Below are positions 37,243-48,025 of a stretch of 64,000 bases of DNA, one piece after another. A program made the position numbers and the translations under genes. The DNA is taken from NCBI GenBank assembly GCA_022385755.1, contig MU278368.1, positions 82,224 through 146,223 of the forward strand. The letters run 5' to 3'. Under the pieces are notes generated by a model. That model made no database searches. It worked only from the letters and a program-made list of their open reading frames with translations, and was not told where the DNA came from. Source of the stretch: Trametopsis cervina. Its lineage: Eukaryota; Basidiomycota; Agaricomycetes; Polyporales; Irpicaceae. Within the stretch, counting starts at the first letter, position 1; the number at the start of each line of letters is the position of its first letter.

Positions 37243-38658
37243 GATTATATGCTGTGAATACGCGTTGTATCATACCATCCTCCTCCCTGCCTCTCTCCCC
37301 TCCCCCCTCTCTCTCGCACCCCCGACTTGTTGCCCTAGCCAGCTCTCGTTTCTTCGGCTGTACACCACCAACTGCTCTCTCCCTCCCTCTGCATACCTGT
37401 AGCCCCCGCACTGTCTCCTGCATCCCTGCGCAACCGGCCTTTGCCCCCTTACGCATCACTCCGACTCACACTCATACCGCTCACACATTTTTTTCCGCCA
37501 CGCACCCATCCCCATCAAGCATATATGTTTCGGTACCACAATCCCCTACACGCTCACCCCAACACGATGCATCCGCACTTGGTTTATTATTATATCGTCT
37601 CGTCTCGTCCCGTCTCTCTCCCCCTGTTCTCCGCCCTCTCCCTGTCATCCGTTTCTCTCTCACCACCCAACGTCTCTTGACCCATCTTGTCGAAGTGTTG
37701 ACCGGTATACTTACTGTCACAATTAATTCACCTGTGCAATATCATATCATCTGACAAACTCATTTTTTTCCCTCATTTCTTCTGTGCCCTTTTTCAAAGC
37801 GTTGTCCTGTTCCCTGTTTTTCCCACCTCACGTGCTCTTCACTGCTGCATGACGTTCGTTTGGTACTGGCGTTGAACAGTTTTTTTGTGTTTCCTTTTGT
37901 TGTTGTGCCGTCTCGGGACCGCTGCTTCTTATCTATTGTCCTTGCGCGTTTTTGTGTACTTGTGCTCTGCGACGCACGGTAGTGCGCGCACGTCCTTGCT
38001 TCTTGTGGCATGCCGTCGTTCGACGTGAAGTCGGTGTAAGCCTCGTATAGTAACTTCGTACTGGCTATTGAATTTGAACGACCAGTCCGCACTGAAACTC
38101 TCTCATACCCATTTGAACAGCGCTTCATATTCCTGTACATACTTTAGAGCTGTTGTTTTTACATGTACTACTACACAATAAATAACATAGCAATATTCTG
38201 CTGGAACCTGCCTCGAAGTTGAGTAGCGAAATCGTTTGTGAAGATGGAAAACCAAAACTGTATGTGATGGTGCTGAAAACGCTCAGCAGTGTTTATTTGC
38301 TACTTGAACCCACTACTGTAAAGGAGAGCACCTTGATATGCCATATGCACGCCATTGTGACAAATTCATGCCAGATCCTCTTCGAAATACAGTTGTGCCA
38401 CACTTTCAAATTACCCGAACCACCTTCGGTGTATAGGTGCGTTTTCTCCGCAAATATGTACGATCCCTATGACACTTCAAGCAATTCACTCTCAGCGTTA
38501 ACGTGTTTGAAATGGTATGTATTATCATGATATGCATCCATGGGTAGAATTATACTAGTTGTACAGACGCGAGTTGCATGTTATATCTATATTTCAGTGC
38601 GAGCCAATGGTAAGGGAAAGCAGATGCAGCAAGACAGCGAGGACTGAAACGACGAGAC
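37243..38658. other. Convergent 3' region, REG1-like gene / HMG-CoA synthase
   Basis: The first 600 bases are strongly pyrimidine-rich on the plus strand (CTCTCCCC and CTCCCT runs) and then become AT-rich. This fits a long 3' untranslated region of the REG1-like gene. One TACWGTA heptamer lies at 38315. The 175- and 126-residue frames here are compositional. Confidence 0.45.
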
Positions 38659-40245
38659 TTATGCAACGACGGTATCCTTCGGTTTGCGCAGGTACGTCCT
38701 CCTGAACTTGCCATCGACGTTCTCGAGGTAGTAGCCTCCCGGCCAGATGTTCTCCACAGAGCCAGACGGCGCCCAGGACTTCGTGAGGTGATGGTGCTCA
38801 CGGAGCTTGAGCGAGTCGACGTACTCCTGACACGGCACGACCTTCATCGAGCCTAGGCGGTTCACGAGGTCGAGCTCGTTCTTGATCTTGGTCGTGTCGC
38901 CCTTGACCTTGATGGTGAAGAAGCTGCTCGCGAGACCACTGCCGTACGCGAACATGCTGATGCGCTTGCCCAAGAACTCGCTCGGCTCGACGCTCGACAC
39001 GAGCGAGGCGAGACCGCCGTACAGGGAGGCGGTGTACATGTTGCCACAGCGGCGCGAGCACTTCATGCCGAGCTCGACGTCAGAGTCGAACTGGGGCTTC
39101 GCGATGCCCATGAACGTCTTCTCGAGGTTCTTGTCGAGCAGGGAGGCTTTGTAGTCCTGCTCGATGACGGCGGAGGGGTTGGGGACGGAGGCATACTTCG
39201 GGTGAGTCGGGTTCGAGATGAAGTCGTTCCAGACGAGACGGGCGTGCGCCTTCTGCACCATCTTGCCGTACGGGCTGTGGAAGACGGGGTAGTCGACGTC
39301 TTCCAGTGAGAAGGCGGGTGCCTCGCTGCCGGCCCTCTTCGCCCTGAGCGCGTGCTTCTTCTTGAATGCAGAGTAAGCAGCGTCGACGGCGGAAGTGTAA
39401 GAGGTGATGGAGAGGGGTCCGTCAACCTCGGGATACTCGGAATCGAGCTTGGGCTTGTAGAAGTCGTATGCGTGAACCATGTGGGTACCATGTACGGCTG
39501 AAAATAAAATTTAGTATTATTGCTTTCGCCGGGCACTATATAAACACTCACGTTCAAGGACAAGAGGGGCGTTGGGGCCAATCAGCATAGCGCAAGCACC
39601 AGCGCCTCCGGAGGGTCGTCCAGAGCCCTCAGCGTAGATGGCAATGTCGCCACAGACGACGAGAGCGTTACGTCCATCCCATGACGAGGACTCGACCCAG
39701 TTCACAGCGTTGAAGAGGGCAGCGGTAGAACCATAACAGGCGTTCTTGGAGTCGACACCTTCGATATCCGTGTTTCCGTGCGAGGCGAACAGGTCCATAA
39801 GGAAAGTTTTCGAGGCTTTCGACAGGTCAACGGCGGTCTCCGTTCCGACGTCAATGCGACCAATGGACTTGGGGTCAACGTTGTACTTTTCGAGAAGGTT
39901 GTGCACAGCTGTTAAGCTTCATTAGAGGCGAAGAAAAGAGCAGTGGAGTAGGGCTCAGCATACCGGTCAGAAGGAAAGAGTTGATGTCCTCGCGGTCGTC
40001 GCAGCAGGCCATGAACTTTTGTCCGAGACCAATGGTGTACTTGCCCTTGGAGACGCCATCGAACTCCTCGAGCTCTTCTTGAGAGATGCACTGGTGCAAA
40101 CTGGGTTAGCAACCTGCTTCGTGGCATTGATTCCCTTTCTACTCACCCTGCGGGGGAAGTACATCTCAATTGCGAGGATACCGACATCCTTGGGACGTGG
40201 CGTAGAGTCGAGGTCGTGGGCGCTACCGTTCAGGGGGATGGTCAT
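38659..40245 (-). CDS. ERG13: Hydroxymethylglutaryl-CoA synthase
   Basis: Condenses acetyl-CoA with acetoacetyl-CoA to HMG-CoA, the second step of the mevalonate/ergosterol pathway, in the cytosol. ATG 40245 starts [20 protein letters not shown], leading into [14 protein letters not shown]. Later exons give the active-site segment with the nucleophilic Cys ([19 protein letters not shown]), [20 protein letters not shown], the [18 protein letters not shown] region with its conserved His and DFYKP, and the [14 protein letters not shown] segment. The C-terminus is [14 protein letters not shown] with the stop at 38659. Four or five exons; the largest is 38659-39498. The length of about 470 residues fits the family and all catalytic positions that I can judge are present. 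Its 5' flank is AT-rich. Confidence 0.95.
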
Positions 40246-41381
40246 GGTGTTTAACGGTGAGAGGGATGGGTCTGACGGCTGGGAGAAGAGAGGGATGGAA
40301 GGGGGTGAGCTGGCAAGAGAGTGGTCGAGGCTGAGGATAATAAATAGCGCGAATTTAAGATTGTCGAACGAGATTTGTTTGATTTATTTACGTGGTACGA
40401 TTGCTGTTGATCGTGTGCCCATGCTCATCAAAATCATCCTTGTCCCAACCATCTTTCTCTTATTGGGCCACGCTATGCTCGTCTTGCTGCAACGCACCTT
40501 CATGCAGTTCACTGACGGATGCATGTGGCAGGTGACTAGACGAAGTAGCCGGCGGTTTGTGCAAGTCGGACGACAGCTCTCCCTTTCGCGGTCTCTTCGA
40601 ACCATCATCTCGCCACAACTCAGGCTCGCGAACTGCCTCCGAACATCGTTGTCAGCACGGCGCCGACACCGGAAAAGCATAGGTTGTCTTGCCCTTCCGA
40701 CCTCCAAACATGCATGCTATGGAGGCTATGCTACCGGTGCTTCAGATGCACGAGTTGACCTCGGCCACTCTTGGTCTCCTGCGGCCACCACCACAAGCGG
40801 CAACTCGGGTCCCTCGAGATAGCACTCTGGCCAAGTTGTGAATGTGAATGCAGCTCGTACGTATTCCTTATGGCTCCCTTATGGCTCGCATCACCACGCG
40901 CGAAGCAGACCGCAGCAGCTGTCCTGGCGGTGTAGTGAGGTAACCCTGGCCAGCACGGTGCGCCGTAAAAAAGGGTCTATATGAGGTACGGCTAGCTGTC
41001 TGAAGCCCAAAATCAAAACGCTCTCCCCTCGTGCCCTGTTTACCACAACCATCACCGGGACGGTATCATGAATCTGTTAAGCAGTCAGCGGTCATTCTTC
41101 GGTCAGTACTTCCAACGGTGCGTTCCCTTTGTAGTTGCTTTACGAGCAGGCTTGGTGCCTCAACGAGTGGCGCGAGGACCAACGAAAGCCAGGACATTAT
41201 GTATGTCTCATGTAGACCGTACGTACCCACTATTATGAAGTACTGCAATCAAACTGCTTTATTTGTTCCGCCGTGAATGCCGGTTGTGCACCTCGATAAT
41301 GACATTCATTGAGGAGCTATGGATCTCATCCTGTGTGACATACTGTCAGTTCTTCAGCCACGGAAAAAGGCGATGCTGGGT
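40246..41381. other. Intergenic region between HMG-CoA synthase and the tRNA-like gene
   Basis: Contains the HMG-CoA synthase promoter and no supported gene. Small frames (40019-40822 plus, 40384-40707 minus) show no domain. Confidence 0.45.
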
Positions 41382-41467
41382 TATACCTGATAGGAGTTGA
41401 ACCTACGCCTTCAAGTGGGTCGGACTTGCGCTCTACCAGACTGAGCTACACGCATAACCCAGCATCA
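41370..41467. repeat. Perfect inverted repeat flanking the tRNA-like gene
   Basis: GATGCTGGGTTAT (from about 41372) and its exact reverse complement ATAACCCAGCATC (ending about 41466) bracket the cloverleaf. They extend its acceptor stem by eleven pairs beyond the tRNA ends. A transcript covering both arms would form one long hairpin capped by the tRNA body. Confidence 0.85.
41382..41455 (-). tRNA. tRNA-like gene, loop triplet GAC, unusual loop, flanked by inverted repeats
   Basis: The minus strand folds into a full cloverleaf. The acceptor ATGCGTG pairs with CAGGTAT (one G-G mismatch, one G-T pair). The D arm is GCTC/GAGC with AGTCTGGTA in the loop, the anticodon stem CAAGT/ACTTG encloses loop CCGACCC, the variable loop is AAGGC, and the T arm GTAGG/CCTAT encloses loop TTCAACT. 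A discriminator A is present. There is no encoded CCA and no intron. By position the anticodon would be GAC (Val), which eukaryotic nuclear genomes normally lack. Position 33 is C and not the near-universal U, and 37 is C and not a purine. It may therefore be a decayed or tRNA-derived element. Outside the acceptor the flanks stay perfectly complementary for eleven more bases (AACCCAGCATC with GATGCTGGGTT), which is not usual for tRNA genes. Confidence 0.6.
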
Positions 41468-41546
41468 CCACCAGACCAGCTTCGCAAGTGATATATAAAG
41501 AGAATTTGATCATTCAGCTAACCTTAAATACAGAATCTCCCATAAA

Positions 41547-42893
41547 TCACCTCGACAGTATACCCACAGACTCTGCATCTCCCAACACGAGGTTATCAAT
41601 GAGCCTCGTCTTGCTCTTACCTACCCACATTGCCCCACTTAGGATCACAGGCCTCCGTGGCGTGTGCCTCTCCCACGTTGAGCGTGTCACATCGTCCGAG
41701 AGCGCGTCAAATGTCTCTGGATCGTTCATCTCGATGTAATCCAGTTTGATGTCCACCGGAAGACCTTCCTCGGAGAGCTGCTGTGCATTCGAGGTCACAA
41801 GGTCTTGTGCGAGTGATATGCTCTGCCCTTTTGAAAGCCCACGGTCCTCCCATGCAGATCGGACGGCTTGGAGAGCGGCCTGGAGGAGAGGCGCGGCATG
41901 CGTGCGCTCGTATGGTGTTAGGTACGCATTCCGCGAGGATAGCGCAAGTTTTGTTATGGGGTCACTGAGTAGAGGCAGTTTGTCTCAGTCAGCAATAACT
42001 ATGGAAAGGAATAGAGAACGCAGCATACCGCGAAGTAGGCACGATACGCAGGTTTTCTGGGGTCGGATGCGATGAAAGTAAATCGCGCGAAAGCCGACGA
42101 AGGAGCAATGCTTGCTGGATGTCCTTCTGGCCGAAATATGTTCGGGTAGGCTGCATGAGAAACGGAGGCAGTCTCAGCCTCGTCCCAAATTGACCTCCAT
42201 AGGAAACCATGCCTCTATAATGTTGAACAGCTTTGTCACAACTGTGGCCACCCCTCTGAAGAACGTCGGGCGCGTCTTCCCCTCCATCTGGTGGCTGAAT
42301 CCTTTGACCTCCACGAATGTCCCGCGTTGATCCCCTACGTCCTGCGAAATGCCAGACGGGTACATCTCTTTCACGGATGGAACAAACACCGCGTTCGGCG
42401 TTCGAGTCACTGGCAGGCCCTCCGGCGAAAGAGGGGCGAGTGCTGTCACCGCCAGAGAGCGCAGGACCGAGAGGTCGTGCGGGAGCGTACGCGGGTAGGT
42501 CGCAAGGTCCTCATGAGGGGCAAACTGAGCTGGATTAACGAATATGGAGACGACGGTAAGGTCGTTGTCTTCTAGCGACCTTCTCACTGTGATGTCCGAG
42601 AGAATGTGATCAGAAAAGCGTGTGCATGAGACTCTTTAAGATTTGTACACACCTAAGGAGGCATGTCCTTCGTGCAGCGCGCCCATTGTCGCTACAAATC
42701 CCACCGATTTTCGCTCCTCATACGCCCTCCTGCGCCATTCTCTGTACGCAGCGACCGTTTCGATGACCTGAATATTGCCCGCTTGCAACTCGGGAAGAGA
42801 GGACATCATCCTCCGAGCCGTCGGAGAGCGTTTGAAGCCGGAGGCCCTTACTAAAGTCGAAAATTTGATTCCTCGATAATGAGAGGACAGCAT
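41547..42893 (-). CDS. PAN6: Pantoate-beta-alanine ligase (pantothenate synthetase)
   Basis: Joins pantoate and beta-alanine with ATP in pantothenate (vitamin B5) and CoA synthesis. The first ATG in frame is 42893 ([19 protein letters not shown]); the frame upstream lacks an ATG. The basic, Ser-rich N-terminus could be a mitochondrial presequence, with [16 protein letters not shown] beginning the enzyme. Signatures in order are [16 protein letters not shown] (ATP-binding HxGH-type motif), [67 protein letters not shown] and [17 protein letters not shown]-terminal part has [18 protein letters not shown] and ends at stop 41547. About four exons. All motifs expected for activity are present, and the length is normal apart from the N-terminal extension. 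Confidence 0.93.
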
Positions 42894-43261
42894 GGGACGA
42901 GGGCGGGGATTTAGGAAGGAAAAAGGTGTGCACACAGTTGGGGAACAGAGCAGAAAGGATGGGGACGGATGCTATGACGTGGAAGGGGTGATCATGTTGT
43001 GTCCGAGTAAAGCAGCGGCGCGTCCATACTGTACTTGGGACCTACGAGTGTACACAAATTCTGTGCGAAGGTCAATTCTGGCTTGAACTCGTTCCATCAC
43101 TACAGCTGACGTGGGCACATTAAAAGCTGATAGTAAGTACAAGCTTCGGGCTATCACTCATTGTATAACTAAGCTCACGAAGCACTGTGGCCACGCCCTT
43201 CGCCACCGCTCTGCCAGTGCTCGTTTCAAGAACATAGGTTCGATCTACGCGTCCTAGCAAA
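42894..43261. promoter_or_regulatory. Divergent promoter region, PAN6 / RPP40
   Basis: About 370 bases between divergent start codons (42893 minus, 43262 plus). One TACWGTA heptamer lies at 43027. No other gene is supported. Confidence 0.5.
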
Positions 43262-44684
43262 ATGAAGATACCTTCACCAGCCCCTAAACGAGTGGTCTAT
43301 ACCACTGGCAACCTTTTACCTCATCTGGGTGAAAAAGTGGACAAGAAGTACGGCTCTCCGCTTCGCTTCAGCCAGCAGGTCGCAATAGCTATCTGTCGAT
43401 ACCAATACTTTGACTCATAGCTAAATTTGTGTCCAGATAGATGTCGTGTTTCCCTTGTCACCAGGTTCGGACCTGCAAAACGTCATGAGCAAGCTGGCCT
43501 TTACATACCACCGACAACACTGGAAGTTGTACGACTTCATCGACTTCGCGCTGAAGATGCGTTCGCGTGCTCACTCCATTCAGGGAGAAGCTGGAACTAC
43601 GTACGCAACTGTCCATCATTCTAAATCCTTTTATTCGCCGAACAAAACACCTCTCTTTAGAGCTTTCAGGGCTCTCACTGGAGTTGGTCTGCCAGGGCCA
43701 AGCGACAACGATGCGTGGTGTCTGGACGAGGACAGGCTGGTGCTCACAATGGGAACAGAGACGTACCAGAGGTTCTTCAAGACGGGTACTGCTATGCCTT
43801 GGAAGCAACATAAAGATGTACACTGTGCGTCACAATCATTCACTATGTCTGACCGCATTCGATGTCATATACAGGGTTTTCTTTCACCCTCGAAGAACTA
43901 TCTAAACTCTCCCCGAAGCTCAGGACCGCCTTCAAAACATGGGATGAAAGAAGGGGGCGATGGGACGTCGTATACGACTACGATGGGCCAGGCATGTCGG
44001 ACTCGCATGAAGCAGGCCAGGTTCACATCATGCAACCTACCGTGAGGATAATGCAGCATATATACGTCCCGGTCGTGAGTATCACGCAGCGACCCTCCAG
44101 TGCAGATGAACGGGAGGACTGGGTGGATGAGATGTCTGCCTTATTTGAGTGGGTGGGCATGGCGTGTCTCGGCTCCCAAAGGTAAATCCACAAACAATAT
44201 TTTTAATGTCAATACGCTGCAGCAAAGGTTTTGATAGATTGCAGAGTCATGACAATCCGGATCCTTACATTGCGGTTTACGAAGCGCCACCAGGCTCTCA
44301 GACCGCTAACGTTGCGCACATTCAGTGGAGAGGCTTTATCACACTTCGTGTATTCGAGGAGATCATGGGGGCGTTAGCAGGGTATGTCCCGACTGCCCAC
44401 TTTCTATCTCTAAGAATGATGACCATCCTGGCAATAGTGATACTACACCTATGGTTGCGGTCACCGGACATGGACTACTTCAGTCGCCCATCATAAACCG
44501 TCTCACGCAACGTCGAGTACCAAGCATCGATTCTGAGAACACTTGGAGTATGGTGATATCCAGGCCAAAAAACCGGGATGAGCAGATAATCCCATTTATT
44601 CTCGCTGAATGCGTGAGCCAATTCGATTCCCACTGGGGTCAGGAACCAACTCCCGGGAAACAACGTCAGGCTGTCGTACGATAG
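43262..44684 (+). CDS. RPP40: RNase P/MRP protein subunit Rpp40
   Basis: Protein subunit of the nuclear ribonucleoprotein that matures tRNA 5' ends (RNase P) and pre-rRNA (RNase MRP). ATG 43262 starts MKIPSPAPKRVVYTTGNLLP; an intron after FSQQ leads to IDVVFPLSPGSDLQNVMSKL. Later segments follow the order of the Rpp40 family: LDEDRLVLTMGTETYQRFFK (cf. the L-x-L-x-x-DTYE part of the animal protein), GFSFTLEELSKLSPKLRTAF, WDVVYDYDGP, MSALFEWVGMACLG, DPYIAVYEAPPGSQTANVAH, QWRGFITLRVFEEIMG and a last part with ENTWSMVISRPKN. I first suspected other families; alignment from memory with human Rpp40 blocks supports this call. Exon borders after 43.8 kb are approximate. The stop lies at 44682-44684. 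Confidence 0.8.
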
Positions 44685-44799
44685 ATATTGGGCGTCGACT
44701 CAAAATCGCGAGGGATTTATAATAGGGAAAAGGAACATACGATAGAACAAGCGATAGCAATGGCACAGCGAGCAGGGAGAATAACAGACATTCAAGAAA

Positions 44800-46199
44800 T
44801 CAAGATCGTGCTGATAACTCGACAGCATTCTTGAATGCGCCAAGCAGAGCTGTTAGCTGAATCTTCTCGTTACCACCAGCAGCCAGTCGGTGTCTAGGCC
44901 TACATTTAGCACGTAGAGAAGGAAGATATGCGCGAGTACTTACTCTGTAGTCGCAAGGGAATCCAACAAGTAAATCCGAGCGTGAGGCTTGAATTCAAGC
45001 TCCTCGATATACTCATACGCCCCGTTCAGAAGATCTTGCAGTGCCAGACCTCGTTCAGTTTTCAGCGTCGATATCACTATCACTAACAGTCAGCCCGGTT
45101 CCGCCAACTCGAACAGTGGTGCATACTCTTATATGATGTCGTGAATTCATCCGCGAACATCGAGTTGACGATAGTCGCTATGTCGGCAGGGTGTGGCGTC
45201 CCGGTGCAATCGTATACCTCCGCTTCGCCGGTCAGGTCATAAGCAGCGTGACAAGCCTGAAGGACGTTCAACGCTCGTCGCATATCTCCCTTCGAAAGCT
45301 TCAGTAACGCCTTGCGACCATCGTCCGTTAATTTAACTCTATATGAAGTCTGGGTATTCAAGACAGTGCAGTTATGATCCAGACTAGACGTACCCTTCAG
45401 CCTCAATGACCCCGCTCAGCCTCTTCTCGACTTCACTCATGGGCAATGGAGAGAAACGGAAGCGAGTGCATCGACTTTGTATGGCAGGGACAATCTTGTT
45501 CACATAGTTGCAGATGATACAGAATCGCACATTCTTTGTGTACTGCTCGATCACACGTCGCAAAGCTGCCTGGGCAGCTGTCGTCATCATGTCCGCTTCA
45601 TCGAGTATGATCAACTTGTAGCCTTTGGAGAACAGAGTACGCGTCTCGGCAAAATTCTTGATTTGCTCTCGGACGACATCTATACCACGGTCGTCTGACG
45701 CATTCAGCTGGTTCTCGTTCTTCAGCGGAGAATAACGATTACAAGCATACAGCAGTCCATACCTCTAGGATTTGTTTGCGGAAGTCTTGTCCATATATTC
45801 GCCGTGCCACCGCCAGAATAGTTGACGTCTTTCCTGTACCTGGTGGGCCATAGAATAACAAATGCGGAAGCCGATTCTTCTCAATGAACTTTTCGACTAG
45901 TGCAGGTTGAGTCAGCAGAAGGCCGGCATGAGCATGCTTGTGGCTCCGTACTGGTAGTTGTAATGTCCTTGTGTGATACAACGTCGTCCAAAGTAACCGG
46001 TCTGTACTTCTCAACCCTTGTGATAACAATGACCAAGAGACCCCTTGACGCGCTGCTTATGCACTCACCACGGCAAGTTGTCTGCTTCTGGTGCAGGGTC
46101 GGTCTGCTCCAACCTTGCTTTCCCTTTGCCTTTCGCCGACGGCCACTGAGGGACAGCCTCCTCTTCCATCATAATGTCCTCGCCTTCTGTAAGCTGCAT
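44800..46199 (-). CDS. RFC3: Replication factor C subunit 3 (clamp-loader small subunit)
   Basis: AAA+ subunit of the clamp loader that places PCNA on primed DNA (yeast Rfc3, animal RFC5). ATG 46199 begins [20 protein letters not shown], with an acidic leader ending EADNLPW. A short intron leads to [17 protein letters not shown]. Then come [20 protein letters not shown] (Walker A), the [20 protein letters not shown] segment (Walker B), [20 protein letters not shown] followed by RCTRFRF (SRC motif), [20 protein letters not shown] (sensor 2 region), and a collar domain with [20 protein letters not shown] and [20 protein letters not shown]. The stop TGA is at 44800. It is the best match to Rfc3 among the small subunits because of SRC and the [14 protein letters not shown] segment. 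It is transcribed divergently from ubiquitin-eS31. Confidence 0.95.
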
Positions 46200-47246
<1,047 letters not shown>

Positions 47247-47329
47247 GTGAGAGATTTGTATTGGATGCATGTATCTACTGTGCGTACTGTATGAATGTGA
47301 GACTCCTTCGAACGATATAGATGTGTCAC

Positions 47330-47601
47330 GAAATCGACCGATTGCGGTCTCGTGTGGGAAGCTGTTCGCGGGGCACTCGGTATATGTCCCCAGTACGGAA
47401 GTTCATCTTGATCATAATAGCTTGGTGCTAGTGGGACGACATAAATCACAAATGATAGTGAGTAGTATGTCCTATATGAGAGGGCTACCAGCTAAGGGTG
47501 ATTAGCTCAACTTCTTGGCCAAGATTGCTGCATTTGCTGTCATAAGCAGTGGCATCTGTGATCTTGTACCATCTCCCCAAGCGTCAATAACTACTGTCTG
47601 A
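47330..47601 (+). pseudogene. Relic of the small tail-anchored protein gene (copy 4, 3' part)
   Basis: Directly downstream of the eS31 gene in the same orientation. The third intron (GTGAGTAGTATGTC to GGGTGATTAG) is almost identical to that of family copy 1 at 26.1 kb, and so is the beginning of the last exon (CTCAACTTCTTGGCCAAG). The exon before it reads VYVPSTEVHLDHNSLVL, matching copy 1 in part. The last exon then loses its hydrophobic helix (AVISSGICDLVPSPQ) and runs to a stop at 47601. The first two exons are absent. It could only be functional if a new upstream exon were used, so I call it a relic. Confidence 0.72.
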
Positions 47602-47639
47602 AGTGTTGTTGCTTTCCCCCCTTCTACGAGGGCACTGTT

Positions 47640-48025
47640 TTATTGTCTACATCCTTGACTACAATGACATTATCTGCTCTACCTGCCCTGAAGTATTCCT
47701 CCATGTCTATGTAGAACTCTTCCGAGTTGGGATTGAACGGCATCTGGTATGTTATAAATCGGTGCCTCTCCTAGTCTCCGTAGCTGACTACAAAGGGGCC
47801 GGATGATAGTCGATCCCGCACCTGTATGCCTCTCCACGCTCGCGAACCGGCCGTTCACGAGCAGGTCCTCACCGTCCTCGCGTCCTCGCGGTCCTCGTTC
47901 ACGCCCACGACGTCCTCGTCGCGCTTACCGCGGTTACGTCGGTCGTGCTCGCGCTTCAACAGCATCCAATACGCGATCGCACACAGGATCGCAATTGCGA
48001 CGTACATGAGCACAATATGCTGACC
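47640..48025 (-). pseudogene. Chimeric relic: MFS transporter tail joined to the orphan-gene N-terminus
   Basis: On the minus strand, 48025-47840 matches the last transmembrane helix and tail of the transporter (IVLMYVAIAILCAIAY, then LLKREHDRRNRG and VGVNEDRED) with a small internal duplication that shifts the frame. About 75 bases later the same strand encodes MPFNPNSEEFYIDMEEYF and RADNVIVVKDV. These match the N-terminal part of the orphan gene at 53061 (TPFDPDSEEFFVDAEEER, GADETIVVEDM). The frame ends at a TAG near 47643. So the two genes that stand about 0.5 kb apart at 50-54 kb are here fused and truncated. Confidence 0.75.

Noticed and set aside
43262..44684. Considered as a cytochrome P450 or unrelated enzyme because of the short hydrophobic start
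   Set aside because: No heme-binding Cys motif is present, and the block order agrees with Rpp40 (DTYE-like strand, LFEWVG, PYIAVYEAPPGS, WRGFI).
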